A stretch of 64,000 nucleotides of DNA, from the NCBI GenBank assembly GCA_902794535.1, contig CADBHQ010000016.1, positions 38,741-102,740 on the forward strand, written 5' to 3'. Both the position numbers and the translations under genes were made by a program. Within the stretch, counting starts at the first letter, position 1; the number at the start of each line of letters is the position of its first letter. Source of the stretch: Fibrobacter succinogenes. Its GTDB lineage: Bacteria; Fibrobacterota; Fibrobacteria; Fibrobacterales; Fibrobacteraceae. Shown piece by piece: positions 25,479 to 33,659 of this stretch. Below the pieces are notes generated by a model. It did no database searches, had not been told where the DNA came from, and worked only from the letters and a program-made list of their open reading frames with translations.

Positions 25479-26698
25479 TGAAACTCCTTTACCCGTTAAT
25501 CGCTAGCGCCTTGATTACCATTGTGCCTTTCTTGCTGACGTTCGAAAAGGGGCAAGACATTGTTCGTGGTCTTTTCGGTTACGAAGAATTTTGCTTGCTG
25601 ATGCTTTTTGCTTTGGCGAAAGGTTTTAAAAGGCTGCGGTGGGTGCTGTTGCCGTTAATTGCGGCGGCGATGGTATTGGTCGCGTGGCTAGATTTGCAAA
25701 ACTTGCTCGCTATTAAGGGCTGGGCTACGGGGTGGTATGGCGTTTTGCCTTTTGTCACTTGCGGCCTCGCTATTGCCATGATGTGGAAGGTAAAACCTTT
25801 TAGCATAAGCGCCATTTCGTTCATTCTTTTCGTGGCGTTGATTGCGCACCTGTTTGCCTACAACCATTATGCGGCGCAGCCTTTGGCGCAGTTCCCGCTG
25901 GTGGACTATATGAGCCGCACCGTTCCTAAACCGGTCGCTCGCGATAGTTTGCCTGAATCGTTTAAAGCAAAGTATTTTACGACCGATTCGGCGACGATTA
26001 CGCGCGGTTTTATCGATTCTGCCAAGACGAATGTGCTAGTGCTTGTTGAAAGTTGGGGAATCCCGCTAGATACGAATCGCTTTGCAAAACAGCTGCAGAT
26101 TTTCGATGGAATCCCGATGCCGGCGCATGGGGCGCATCATCGAATGTATAGCCGCACACGAACTGCTGAACGCGAAGACTTGATTTGTTCTGTATCACGA
26201 GATTCAACGGGGCGTCGTGACACTGTATTTATACCGCAGGTGTTGCGCGCTCAAGGTGTAAAGACGCAGTTTATTTACGGTGGCGATAGCCTAGTGCAAA
26301 TACGCAATAAGTACATTCGCAACGTGGGCTTTGGCGAGGTGTTCTATGGTGCTTCGGTTGGCTCGGGTGGTGTGCCTCGCGCAGATCGTGTGTCAGCCGT
26401 GTTGCTTGATAGCTTGCTGAGTGTGCAGGACTCTGCTTTGAGATTTATCGCCTGGACTACACTGGACACCAAGTTCCCATTGCAGGGCTTCAAGGATCCT
26501 TACAGGATTGATGTTGCTGCTGTGGATTCCGTTTATACCGAGCGCTTGGCTAGCACACTGCGACTGATTGCTGACCTTGCGAAAAAGCATCCAGATGTAC
26601 GCTTTATTGTGCAGGGTGACCATAACCCTATCCTTTCTCCGCTAAAATTCCAGGAGAAATTCTACAAACGCTGGGTCCCGTTCGTGGTGTTGAATTAG
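25478..26698 (+). CDS. Membrane protein with degenerate sulfatase/alkaline-phosphatase-type domain
   Basis: The first 150 residues carry four to five membrane segments (LIASALITIVPFLLTF, VLLPLIAAAMVLVAWL). The extracytoplasmic part has VLVLVESWGIPLD (Glu metal ligand), TRTAEREDL (possible catalytic Thr), TTLDTKFPL and FIVQGDHNPIL. This resembles the LtaS/OpgB fold seen at 18978, but the catalytic region is shortened. It is coupled to the GT-C-like gene, so the two probably act on one glycan at the outer face of the inner membrane. A catalytic role is plausible, not proven. Confidence 0.6.
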   Translation: MKLLYPLIASALITIVPFLLTFEKGQDIVRGLFGYEEFCLLMLFALAKGFKRLRWVLLPLIAAAMVLVAWLDLQNLLAIKGWATGWYGVLPFVTCGLAIAMMWKVKPFSISAISFILFVALIAHLFAYNHYAAQPLAQFPLVDYMSRTVPKPVARDSLPESFKAKYFTTDSATITRGFIDSAKTNVLVLVESWGIPLDTNRFAKQLQIFDGIPMPAHGAHHRMYSRTRTAEREDLICSVSRDSTGRRDTVFIPQVLRAQGVKTQFIYGGDSLVQIRNKYIRNVGFGEVFYGASVGSGGVPRADRVSAVLLDSLLSVQDSALRFIAWTTLDTKFPLQGFKDPYRIDVAAVDSVYTERLASTLRLIADLAKKHPDVRFIVQGDHNPILSPLKFQEKFYKRWVPFVVLN

Positions 26699-26773
26699 CT
26701 CTCTCATTAAGGCCAAAATTTTTTTTCCGTGGATTGACAATGTCGGTCCTCGGAATTATATTTGTTTGTGAAC

Positions 26774-26827
26774 AAATGTTCTAGTGCTCGAAATTTCAAA
26801 ACGCTGCGGTTTCATGCTTGTCCGCAG
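26774..26827 (+). repeat. 54-bp direct repeat, left copy
   Basis: It begins AAATGTTCTAGTGCTCGAAA and ends GTCCGCAG. It matches 27538-27591 at 52 of 54 bases. It lies directly upstream of the RhuM-like gene and contains its likely promoter region; the two copies enclose that gene. Confidence 0.85.
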
Positions 26828-26842
26828 CTGAAGGAGTAAAAG

Positions 26843-27535
26843 ATGAATGGAAAAGAGGTGTTGCCGGCTATCGAGAAGAACGAGATTATCGTGTATCAGC
26901 CGGAGGGCGGAGAATTCCACATTGAGGTCCGAGTAGAAAACGAAACCGTCTGGCTCACGCAGGCTCAGATGGCAGAGTTGTTTGGCACTTCACGAACAAA
27001 CGTCGTTGAACATATTGGCCATATCTACGAAGAAAACGAGTTAGACCTAGAGTCAACCTGTCGGAAATTCCGACAAGTTCAAATAGAAGGTTCTCGAAGG
27101 GTTAAACGTCAGATTCCGTTCTACAATCTGGACATGATTCTGTCACTCGGTTATCGGGTCAAATCAGCTGTGGCGACAAAATTCCGTCGTTGGGCTAATC
27201 AAGTCTTGAAAGAGCATCTGCTCCGAGGTTGTAGCGTCAATCAAAGGCTCGTTTCGCACGAAAATAGGCTGGAAAACCTTGATTCCCGAGTTATTTACCT
27301 CGAAAAACAGGTGGATTTCTTCGTAAAGGCGAACTTGCCGCCAAGCGAAGGTTTGTTGCCTGCTCGTGCGCATTGGAGTGGTTACGAATTTGCCGTGCAA
27401 CTGGTGCGGTCTGCAAAAAAGGAACTCATCATCATTGATCCGTATGCAAACGATATGGTTCTTTCTCTTATGGCAAAACGTGAACTTTATTACCAAGGAG
27501 CAGGTGCTCGCGATGGTGAAGTGACTCGAATTTAA
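26843..27535 (+). CDS. RhuM-like protein, C-terminally truncated
   Basis: A 230-aa protein. Residues 30-130 are the RhuM (virulence protein) domain with WLTQAQMAELFGTSRTNVVEHI (helix-turn-helix-like), KFRQVQIEGSRRVKRQIPFYNLDMILSLGYRVKS and FRRWANQVLKEHLLRG. A coiled linker follows, and then the first half of a PLD-like domain (ELIIIDPYANDMVLSLMAKR). The domain then ends in unrelated residues (ELYYQGAGARDGEVTRI), whereas full members continue about 80 residues to an HxDRFLI-type motif. A 3' deletion or shift is likely. AAGGAG is 10 bases before the start. The gene lies between 54-bp direct repeats. Confidence 0.75.
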   Translation: MNGKEVLPAIEKNEIIVYQPEGGEFHIEVRVENETVWLTQAQMAELFGTSRTNVVEHIGHIYEENELDLESTCRKFRQVQIEGSRRVKRQIPFYNLDMILSLGYRVKSAVATKFRRWANQVLKEHLLRGCSVNQRLVSHENRLENLDSRVIYLEKQVDFFVKANLPPSEGLLPARAHWSGYEFAVQLVRSAKKELIIIDPYANDMVLSLMAKRELYYQGAGARDGEVTRI

Positions 27536-27537
27536 TT

Positions 27538-27591
27538 AAATGTTCTAGTGCTCAAAATTTCAAAACGCTGCGGTTTCACGCTTGTCCGCAG
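27538..27591 (+). repeat. 54-bp direct repeat, right copy
   Basis: It differs from 26774-26827 by two substitutions. It starts three bases after the RhuM stop codon and is followed by GGAGGTAATGATG, as if a second gene start had once been here. Confidence 0.85.
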
Positions 27592-27647
27592 GGAGGTAAT
27601 GATGGTTATGAAATGAGTAAAAGATTGCGTATGTAGTTGTTATAACT

Positions 27648-27717
27648 ATCGTAAAAAAGTGTTTTATCTAATTTTTTTACGATAATCGTCATTTTTGCGA
27701 TGATTATTATGTATATT
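27648..27717 (+). promoter_or_regulatory. hipBA operator-promoter region
   Basis: An 11-bp perfect inverted repeat ATCGTAAAAAA / TTTTTTACGAT (27648-27658 and 27673-27683) with a 14-base spacer is followed by a second, imperfect one around ATAATC...GATTAT (27682-27707). TATATT at 27712-27717 lies 7 bases before the hipB ATG. Autorepression by HipB binding to such palindromes is established for the family; the assignment here is inferred. Confidence 0.6.
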
Positions 27718-27724
27718 ACTAACC

Positions 27725-28030
27725 ATGTGGAACGAAATGACTACACCCTCCATTTTGAAGGAAATGGGTTCAAGGCTCAAGGAATACCGCCTGCGTAAAG
27801 GGCTTATGCAGTCTGAACTGGCTGAGTCTGCCGGCGTGGGCGTAGGTACAATTGCCAAGATGGAACGCGGAGGCGCCGTGTCCGTACAAATCCTTTTAAG
27901 TGTGCTGCGTTCCCTGGGCATGCTTGAAAATGTAGAGCAGCTCTTGCCTGAGCCCCCCGTAAGTCCACTCTTGTTGCGCAAGTTGCAGGGCGGCAAGATT
28001 CAGCGTATTAAACGGAGCAATGCCAAATGA
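27725..28030 (+). CDS. hipB: HipB-like antitoxin, XRE-family DNA-binding protein
   Basis: A 101-aa protein with a Cro/C1-type helix-turn-helix: LKEYRLRKGLMQSELAESAGVGVGTIAKMERGGAVSVQILLSVLRSLG (residues 18-65). It is the usual HipB partner, binding the operator upstream and neutralising HipA. It overlaps hipA by 4 bases (ATGA), so the two are translationally coupled. TATATT stands 7 bases before the ATG with no ribosome site, suggesting a leaderless transcript. Confidence 0.88.
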   Translation: MWNEMTTPSILKEMGSRLKEYRLRKGLMQSELAESAGVGVGTIAKMERGGAVSVQILLSVLRSLGMLENVEQLLPEPPVSPLLLRKLQGGKIQRIKRSNAK

Positions 28031-29343
28031 GCGAACTTGTCGTAAACGTGCGTTTGTGGGGCAAGCCTATCGGGGCGTTGTCGTGGGATACCTCGCGGGG
28101 TGTTGCCTATTTTGAATATGAACCCAATTTTGTCCGCAATCCGTTGCCGGTATCCCCGATAAAGATGCCCGTGGCAAAGGGTGTTTTCTCTTTTGCCGAG
28201 AATAGGAACAACTGCTTTCGCGGACTCCCAGGACTCATTGCGGATTCGCTCCCGGATAGGTTCGGTGACCAGATTATATCGGAATGGTTCCAGACCATGG
28301 GACGACCGCTAGATACGGTGACTCCGCTGGAACGCCTGTGCTATGTTGGCAAGCGTTCTATGGGCGCCTTGGAATTTGAACCTAGCTTGTCTACGCTGGG
28401 ACTAGACGAATCTACAGAAATTTTTGTGGACGATCTCGTAAAACTGGCCGAGAGTGTTTTTCGGGACCGCGAAAAATTCCGGGAAAAGCTTGCCCAACAG
28501 GATAAGACTTTGTACGATATTTTGCGAGTTGGAACTTCTGCTGGTGGTGCAAAACCCAAAGCGATTATTGCCTATAACGAATCCACGGGTGAGGTGCGTA
28601 GTGGCCAGGTGCCTGCGCCAAAAGGGTTCGAATATTGGCTGCTCAAGTTTGACGGTGTAAGTTATCGAGAACATGATAGCATTACCGAAATCCCCCGCGG
28701 GATCGGCAATGTTGAATACGCTTATTACAAGATGGCGTTACGGGCTGGAATCCGCATGAGCGAAAGCCGCATTCTGGAAGATAGCAGCGGTTGCCACTTT
28801 ATGACCAAGCGTTTTGATCGCAAATGTGACGGGTCTAAACTGCACATGCAAACGCTTGCGGCCTTGGCCCACTTGGATCGAGACACACGTCATTCATACG
28901 AGGATGCCTTTGCTGTAATGCGCAAACTCGGGCTCGATGCCAAGGCCGACGAAGACATATTCCGTTGCATGGTGTTCAATGTGTTGGCAAAAAACAATGA
29001 CGACCACACCAAGAACATTTCCTTCTTGATGGATGAATCCGGTATCTGGAAACTTGCTCCCGCATATGACTTGTGCTATGCCAACAACCCGAGGAGTCGC
29101 TGGATAAATCGCCACCAGATGTCAGTGAATATGAAACAAGAGAATATCACGCGCGATGATCTTAAAGTGGTGGCGGAACGCGTCGGAATCCGCAAGTACG
29201 CGGGAATTATAGACCAAGTCGAAAATGCTGTTGCTTGTTGGAACGAGATTGCAAAGGACTGCGGCGTTCGCGAAAACCATCGCGAAGAGATTTCGCGCGA
29301 ATTGCTTACACCGAATGGCATCCGCCTATTTCCAAGAATCTGA
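28027..29343 (+). CDS. hipA: HipA-like Ser/Thr kinase toxin
   Basis: A 438-aa protein with the HipA N-terminal subdomain (VRLWGKPIGALSWD..YFEYEPNF, GLPGLIADSLPDRFGDQII) and kinase core: GTSAGGAKPKAII (Gly-rich loop), YWLLKFDGV, FMTKRFDR, and LAKNNDDHTKNISFL with the catalytic Asp. APAYDLCY is the DFG-equivalent metal site. HipA kinases phosphorylate glutamyl-tRNA synthetase and cause growth arrest. The catalytic residues look intact, so the toxin should be active if unmasked. The end overlaps the convergent gene by 18 bases. Confidence 0.9.
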   Translation: MSELVVNVRLWGKPIGALSWDTSRGVAYFEYEPNFVRNPLPVSPIKMPVAKGVFSFAENRNNCFRGLPGLIADSLPDRFGDQIISEWFQTMGRPLDTVTPLERLCYVGKRSMGALEFEPSLSTLGLDESTEIFVDDLVKLAESVFRDREKFREKLAQQDKTLYDILRVGTSAGGAKPKAIIAYNESTGEVRSGQVPAPKGFEYWLLKFDGVSYREHDSITEIPRGIGNVEYAYYKMALRAGIRMSESRILEDSSGCHFMTKRFDRKCDGSKLHMQTLAALAHLDRDTRHSYEDAFAVMRKLGLDAKADEDIFRCMVFNVLAKNNDDHTKNISFLMDESGIWKLAPAYDLCYANNPRSRWINRHQMSVNMKQENITRDDLKVVAERVGIRKYAGIIDQVENAVACWNEIAKDCGVRENHREEISRELLTPNGIRLFPRI

Positions 29344-30171
29344 TATGTGCTTGGGAATGATTGATTCCATGTAAAGGTAGCTGTAATGGTTCATGGTGTG
29401 TACGACTATTTTGACGGGTATTGAGTCTCCAGTGGTAAGTATTGCGTCACCGTAGTATGTGAAAAAACGTTCTCTTTTTTTGATGTTGATCGTAGTGCAT
29501 ATTATATTGTCGCCTTTACTGTACTTATTGAAATGTTCCGTCGCTTGGGCTACAACCAATTCATTTTTTTCACAGGAAAGCGGCCCGGCAATGAGCGAGA
29601 CTAAGAGGCCGACACCGATGATTCCCAACCCTACGGTCCGGAGCAATCTCCTTTCTGGATCATATCGGGAACCTCTAAAGATCGAAATACAATTGAAAAT
29701 GAGGAAGAACCAGGCAATCAATGGGGCGTACATGCATACGCAGTCGATAAATTTGTTGGGAACAAAACCTGTGCTTAAATAGAGCCACGCTGTTCTAGAA
29801 CACAATGCAATGAGCACGATGTTGATTATGGGCCAGGTGAGCGCTTTTACGGGGTTCTCTTTAAATTTAGTGCACCAATTCTTTTCTAAAGCGATATCGT
29901 TGGCTTTGAGCTGGGTGACAACCTTTTCTCCTTTGCAGGTGCTGCAGATTCCTTTTTTTGCACTGACGCCGGTCCCTAGGCAGTCGGGACAGTCTACCAG
30001 GTTGATGATGCCTGTGCCGTCACAAGAGATGCATTTTCTGATTATGCCAAAGGTCTTGCCTTTTCCTTTGCATTCGTTGCATTTGTACGATGCCCGGATT
30101 TCTTGCCCGTCTTCTGTGCGCGGGCAATTTTTGTATTGCAGCGTAACTTTATGTATCTTGGAACGCGCCAT
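29326..30171 (-). CDS. DnaJ-type zinc-finger membrane protein, function unknown
   Basis: A 281-aa protein. Residues 28-90 hold four CxxCxGxG-like repeats (CNECKGKGKT, CISCDGTGII, CPDCLGTGVS, CSTCKGEKVV), the cysteine-rich zinc module of DnaJ, but with no J-domain. Three membrane helices follow (WPIINIVLIALCSRTAWLYL, IAWFFLIFNCISIF, GIIGVGLLVSLIAG), then a beta-rich C-terminal part. The zinc module suggests binding of unfolded protein or a redox role at the membrane. I do not know a named family with this layout. It stands alone between hipA and the sugar cluster. Confidence 0.6.
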   Translation of the reverse strand: MARSKIHKVTLQYKNCPRTEDGQEIRASYKCNECKGKGKTFGIIRKCISCDGTGIINLVDCPDCLGTGVSAKKGICSTCKGEKVVTQLKANDIALEKNWCTKFKENPVKALTWPIINIVLIALCSRTAWLYLSTGFVPNKFIDCVCMYAPLIAWFFLIFNCISIFRGSRYDPERRLLRTVGLGIIGVGLLVSLIAGPLSCEKNELVVAQATEHFNKYSKGDNIICTTINIKKRERFFTYYGDAILTTGDSIPVKIVVHTMNHYSYLYMESIIPKHISDSWK

Positions 30172-30211
30172 TTACACTGTATCCATGAAAGCTGGCTGGG
30201 CGTTTCTGAAC

Positions 30212-31132
30212 CTAAAACGTTCGTTCCCGCACCACGTATTGCGGCGACTGGTTGATGCTGATATAGATGCGGCCTACGTATTCGCCGATGAGTCCGAGCA
30301 ACAGCATGATCATGCCGCCCACGAAAAGGAGCGTGGCGAGCATGCTGGTGTAGCCTACGGGAATTTCGGGATTGAGAAATTTCTGGTAGACGACGTAGAG
30401 GCCCGCGAGAAATCCTACGAGGGCGCAGATAACGCCAATAAAAGTCGCGGCGCGGAGCGGTTTGACTGAGAAGGCGGTAAAGCCGTTGATCCAGAGCCCA
30501 ATAAGACCTGCGATGGTGTAGCCGGAGCGGCCTTCGAGGCGGCGGCGGTGTTGCACTTCGACGTTGCCGAGGTTCTTGGTGGCGCGGAAAACAAGCCCGC
30601 TAATGTAGGCGAAGGGGTTGGGGTAGCGCACGATTTCATCGACGATGAACTTGCGCATAATAAAGAAACTGGTGGTGCGAAGCGTCTTGGGTTGCCCAAT
30701 GATAGCTTCGGCCATTTTCTTGTTGACCCAGGTACCAAAGCGGCGGAATAGGTGTTGTGCCGAATGCTGGTAGTAGCCGTAAACGACGTCGTAGCCTTCT
30801 TCTAGTTTGTCTACAAGTTTAAAGCTTTCGCTGGCGGGGGTCTGGCCGTCGTCATCGAGGCTGATGATGTAGTCGCCGGTGGCCTGGCCGTAGCCTGCCA
30901 TTAGGGCGCTGTGTTGTCCGAAGTTCTTGGCGAGGCAGATTCCTTTAATCTTGTTGTCGGCTGCGGCGAGCTTCTTGATGACTTGCCATACGCCATCGGG
31001 ACTGCAGTCGTTCACCAGTACAATTTCGTAGTCGGTGCCGGGGCGCGTGGCCACGGTGTCGCGGATTTCTTGCACCACGGTTTCAATGGTGTTTTCGCTG
31101 CGGTAACAGGGAATGACAAAAGAGAGTTTCAT
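30212..31132 (-). CDS. GtrB-like polyprenyl-phosphate glycosyltransferase
   Basis: A 306-aa GT2 enzyme with LSFVIPCYRSENTIE, IVLVNDCSPDGV, LAKNFGQHSALMAGYGQATGDYIISLDDD (metal site) and QHRRRLEGRSGY. Two C-terminal membrane helices follow (PLRAATFIGVICALVGFLAGLYVVY and SMLATLLFVGGMIMLLLGLIGEYVGRIY). This is the GtrB/DPM1-like group that transfers glucose or similar sugars from a nucleotide donor to undecaprenyl phosphate. Its start abuts the stop of the oxidoreductase gene, so they are co-translated. The product would feed surface-glycan modification. Confidence 0.85.
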   Translation of the reverse strand: MKLSFVIPCYRSENTIETVVQEIRDTVATRPGTDYEIVLVNDCSPDGVWQVIKKLAAADNKIKGICLAKNFGQHSALMAGYGQATGDYIISLDDDGQTPASESFKLVDKLEEGYDVVYGYYQHSAQHLFRRFGTWVNKKMAEAIIGQPKTLRTTSFFIMRKFIVDEIVRYPNPFAYISGLVFRATKNLGNVEVQHRRRLEGRSGYTIAGLIGLWINGFTAFSVKPLRAATFIGVICALVGFLAGLYVVYQKFLNPEIPVGYTSMLATLLFVGGMIMLLLGLIGEYVGRIYISINQSPQYVVRERTF

Positions 31133-32272
31133 TTAAAACCTTTGCTGAACGGATTCCCACTTGTTACTTTGGGCGGACTTTGCTGCGGCCTGCATCATGG
31201 CGAGACCTTCCAGCGAGGTGTGAATGCCGCATACATACTGGCTTGTAAAGCTTCCGGTTGCGAAATATTGGCCGAGGCAGTCGGCGATGTCTTTGTAGTA
31301 GTTCGCGAATGCTTCGATGAATCCGGCGGGGTGGCCGGCCTTAAAGCGGTTGTAGCGTTGCTGGTTTGCGATTTTGACGTCGCCGGTGCGGTCGCGCAGG
31401 CTTACGTTGCCGCGCAGGTCGCAGGTCTTAAGCGTTTCGGGTTCTAGCTGGAACCATTCGGCGCTGCCTTCGCTGCCGTATACGCGGATGCGCAGGCCGT
31501 TGCGGTTGCCGAGTGCGGTTTTGCTGAACCAGATTTGTGCGCGAACGTTGTTCGTGTATTGCACGAGTGCGCCCACGTTATCGACGATTTGCGGAAAAAG
31601 CCCGAAGGTGGTTTGGTCGGCCACGATGTGTTCCGGGCGTTCGCCGGTCAAGAAGTAAATCATGTTGTGCAGGTGGCTGCCGAGATCCAGCGAGATTTTC
31701 GGAATCACGGTGTCCTTGAGTCGCCAGCTTTGCGGTTTGGGCGGCTCGTTGTGGGCGCCCAGGCGCATAAAGCCTTCTTGCGGCATTTCAACCTGCACTT
31801 GCTGAATTTTACCGAGCTTGCCGTCGGCGATGAACTGCTTGAGTTCGCGCACCATGGGGTAGCCGGTGTAGTTGTAGGTGGTGCAGAAAAATCCTTTGGT
31901 GTCAGCGACGACTTTTGCGATTTCTTCACCTTCTTCAAAGCTGGTGGCCAGCGACTTTTCGCATACCACGGGGAACCCGGCGTTTAGTGTGTCAATCACG
32001 ATGTCTTTGTGGTAATCGGTCGGCGCGAGTACAACGACGGCGTCGAGCTTGCCTTTTTCGGCTTTCAAAAGTTCGTGATAGTCGGCGTAAGTGCGTTCGG
32101 CGGTAACGCCCCAAGTTTCGGCGGTTTTGCGGTTGGTTTCGGTGTGAGTGCTGAATGCGCCCGCTACAAGTTCAAAATGGCCGTCCATCTGGCTTGCTGC
32201 CTTGTGGACTTCGCCGATGGCTGAATTGATTCCGCCCCCGATAAACGCAATCTGATAAGGTTCCTTCTTCAT
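31133..32272 (-). CDS. Gfo/Idh/MocA-family oxidoreductase
   Basis: A 379-aa NAD(P)-dependent sugar dehydrogenase: Rossmann fold start YQIAFIGGGINSAIGEVH, VVLAPTDYHKDIVIDTLNAGFPVVCEKSLATS with the conserved EK(S) catalytic lysine region, and a C-terminal beta-sheet domain with SLDLGSHLHNMIYFL. In this cluster a role in making an activated or unusual sugar is likely; the substrate is not defined. A TATATT element lies 7 bases upstream of the ATG. It is co-directional with and upstream of gtrB-like, while wecE-like is divergent. Confidence 0.85.
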   Translation of the reverse strand: MKKEPYQIAFIGGGINSAIGEVHKAASQMDGHFELVAGAFSTHTETNRKTAETWGVTAERTYADYHELLKAEKGKLDAVVVLAPTDYHKDIVIDTLNAGFPVVCEKSLATSFEEGEEIAKVVADTKGFFCTTYNYTGYPMVRELKQFIADGKLGKIQQVQVEMPQEGFMRLGAHNEPPKPQSWRLKDTVIPKISLDLGSHLHNMIYFLTGERPEHIVADQTTFGLFPQIVDNVGALVQYTNNVRAQIWFSKTALGNRNGLRIRVYGSEGSAEWFQLEPETLKTCDLRGNVSLRDRTGDVKIANQQRYNRFKAGHPAGFIEAFANYYKDIADCLGQYFATGSFTSQYVCGIHTSLEGLAMMQAAAKSAQSNKWESVQQRF

Positions 32273-32279
32273 ATTTTTG

Positions 32280-32285
32280 AATATA
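32280..32285 (-). promoter_or_regulatory. TATATT element 7 bases before the Gfo/Idh start codon
   Basis: The reverse strand reads TTTACTATATTCAAAAATATG. The same ACTATATT wording is found before the start at 48958. Confidence 0.4.
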
Positions 32286-32296
32286 GTAAAGGGCTA

Positions 32297-32324
32297 GACG
32301 AGAGACGAGAGACGAGAGACGAGA
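32297..32324. repeat. Four tandem GACGAGA units
   Basis: A perfect 7-bp tandem repeat between the ATP-grasp and oxidoreductase genes. A single related copy (TAGACGAAAGA) is at 52345. Confidence 0.8.
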
Positions 32325-32362
32325 GAATGCTCTCTAAGCTTGCCGGAGGGGCGCATTTAGAG

Positions 32363-33607
32363 CTAGTCAACGATGATTTTCACCAAATCCGTCATTCTGG
32401 CGGTTTTGTCTTGCATCTCGGCGAGGGTGTCGAACTTGAAGAATACGATTCCGGCTTTGTATGTGAGTTTATCTGTAATGACTTCGCCGGGTTTGTACCA
32501 CAGGAATTTTTCGACGATGTTGCCTTGAATTTCAGGCGCAAAGGTGACGTCGCGGACAATGCCTTCGCATAGTTTGTCGCTGGCCGGGGAGGCGTCGCTG
32601 GTTACAAGCGTGTCGCCGGCCTGGCAGTCGGCCATAATGCAGTGGCGTAGCCAGAATCCTTGGGTGGGCACGTCGGCAATGCCGGAAATGTCTTCGCCGG
32701 TTTCGGCCAGAACGATGAATTTCGGGTAGTCGATGCCTGTCGCGTACTTTACGAACTTGATGTATAAATCTCCGGGCGGGCGGCGACAGATTTCGATGAT
32801 GACAGGCGTGCCGTCGGCCCGTTCGATGTACTGGATGTGCAGAATGCCGTCGACCAGGTGTAATTCTTGCGCGATTCGCTCGCTGTATTCGCGGAGCATG
32901 GCGAGAGTCTTGTCGCTGGAGGTGCTCGGCGAATTTGCGCCCGAGACCATGTACTTGTTGATGTAGTACTGCTCGTTGTCGGAGAAGGCGAATGCGACTT
33001 TGCCCTTTACGAGTATGGCGGAGAACCCGTGGTTTGAACCTTGCACGAATTCTTCGACCACGATGTGGTCTTGGCGTGTGCGGCTGCAGGCGTCTTTGTA
33101 AGCGACCCGAGCTTCGTCGGCGTTTGCGGCGCGATGAATGCCCTTGCCGCCGGTCAAGTCGACTGGCTTTACGATAATCGGGAAGGTGAGTTGTGCGATG
33201 GCGGTTTCGAAATCGGCGTCACTTCTAACAACGAGTGCGCGCGGCGTCGGGATGCCAAGTCTAGTTGCGAGTGCGCGGTACTTGTCCTTGTGGTGAATTT
33301 CGAGGCTTGTGGCGTAGCTGTCGTGGCCGGGGAGTCCCAACTTTTCGCAAACGTACACGGTCGAAAGCAAGGCGAAATCGTTGCAACCGGAGCAAACCGC
33401 TTGAATGCCCTCGCTCTTGGCGAGTTCAAGCATGGCGTCTTTGTCGCTAAAGTCTGCAAAAACGTTCTTGTCGGCGTAAGGGTGGCCCAATCCTTCGCGG
33501 GCGTTCCCCGTGGTAATTACGTACCAGCCCAAACTTTGCGCGGCCTGGATCAGCGGAATTTCGGCATGGCCGCCGCCGAGAAGCAACATTTTCTTTTTAA
33601 AACTCAT
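32363..33607 (-). CDS. ATP-grasp domain protein
   Basis: A 414-aa protein with a PurK/CarB-like biotin-carboxylase fold: LLLGGGHAEIPLIQAAQSLGWYVITTG, KYRALATRLGIPTPRALVV, FPIIVKPVDLTGGKGIHRA (ATP loop), and IIEICRRPPGDLY as the metal-binding site. It probably ligates a carboxylate to an amine or thiol, perhaps in building an amino-acyl decorated sugar. The neighbouring aminotransferase and oxidoreductase support this. It is divergent from the wecE-like gene with 52 bases between. The exact substrates are unknown. Confidence 0.75.
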   Translation of the reverse strand: MSFKKKMLLLGGGHAEIPLIQAAQSLGWYVITTGNAREGLGHPYADKNVFADFSDKDAMLELAKSEGIQAVCSGCNDFALLSTVYVCEKLGLPGHDSYATSLEIHHKDKYRALATRLGIPTPRALVVRSDADFETAIAQLTFPIIVKPVDLTGGKGIHRAANADEARVAYKDACSRTRQDHIVVEEFVQGSNHGFSAILVKGKVAFAFSDNEQYYINKYMVSGANSPSTSSDKTLAMLREYSERIAQELHLVDGILHIQYIERADGTPVIIEICRRPPGDLYIKFVKYATGIDYPKFIVLAETGEDISGIADVPTQGFWLRHCIMADCQAGDTLVTSDASPASDKLCEGIVRDVTFAPEIQGNIVEKFLWYKPGEVITDKLTYKAGIVFFKFDTLAEMQDKTARMTDLVKIIVD

Positions 33608-33616
33608 GGTGTAAAC

Positions 33617-33650
33617 AATATATCTTTTTTATGCCCGAAAAATATATATT
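33617..33650. promoter_or_regulatory. Divergent TATATT elements of ATP-grasp and wecE-like genes
   Basis: TATATT on the - strand at 33617-33622 and on the + strand at 33645-33650, each 9 bases before its start codon. There is no Shine-Dalgarno for either. Confidence 0.42.
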
Positions 33651-33659
33651 TTCTGCGTT

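Noticed and set aside
21982..27535. Prophage suggested by ORF6N and RhuM domains
   Set aside because: No integrase, terminase, capsid or tail genes; these domains also occur in isolated genes and both copies here are degenerate.
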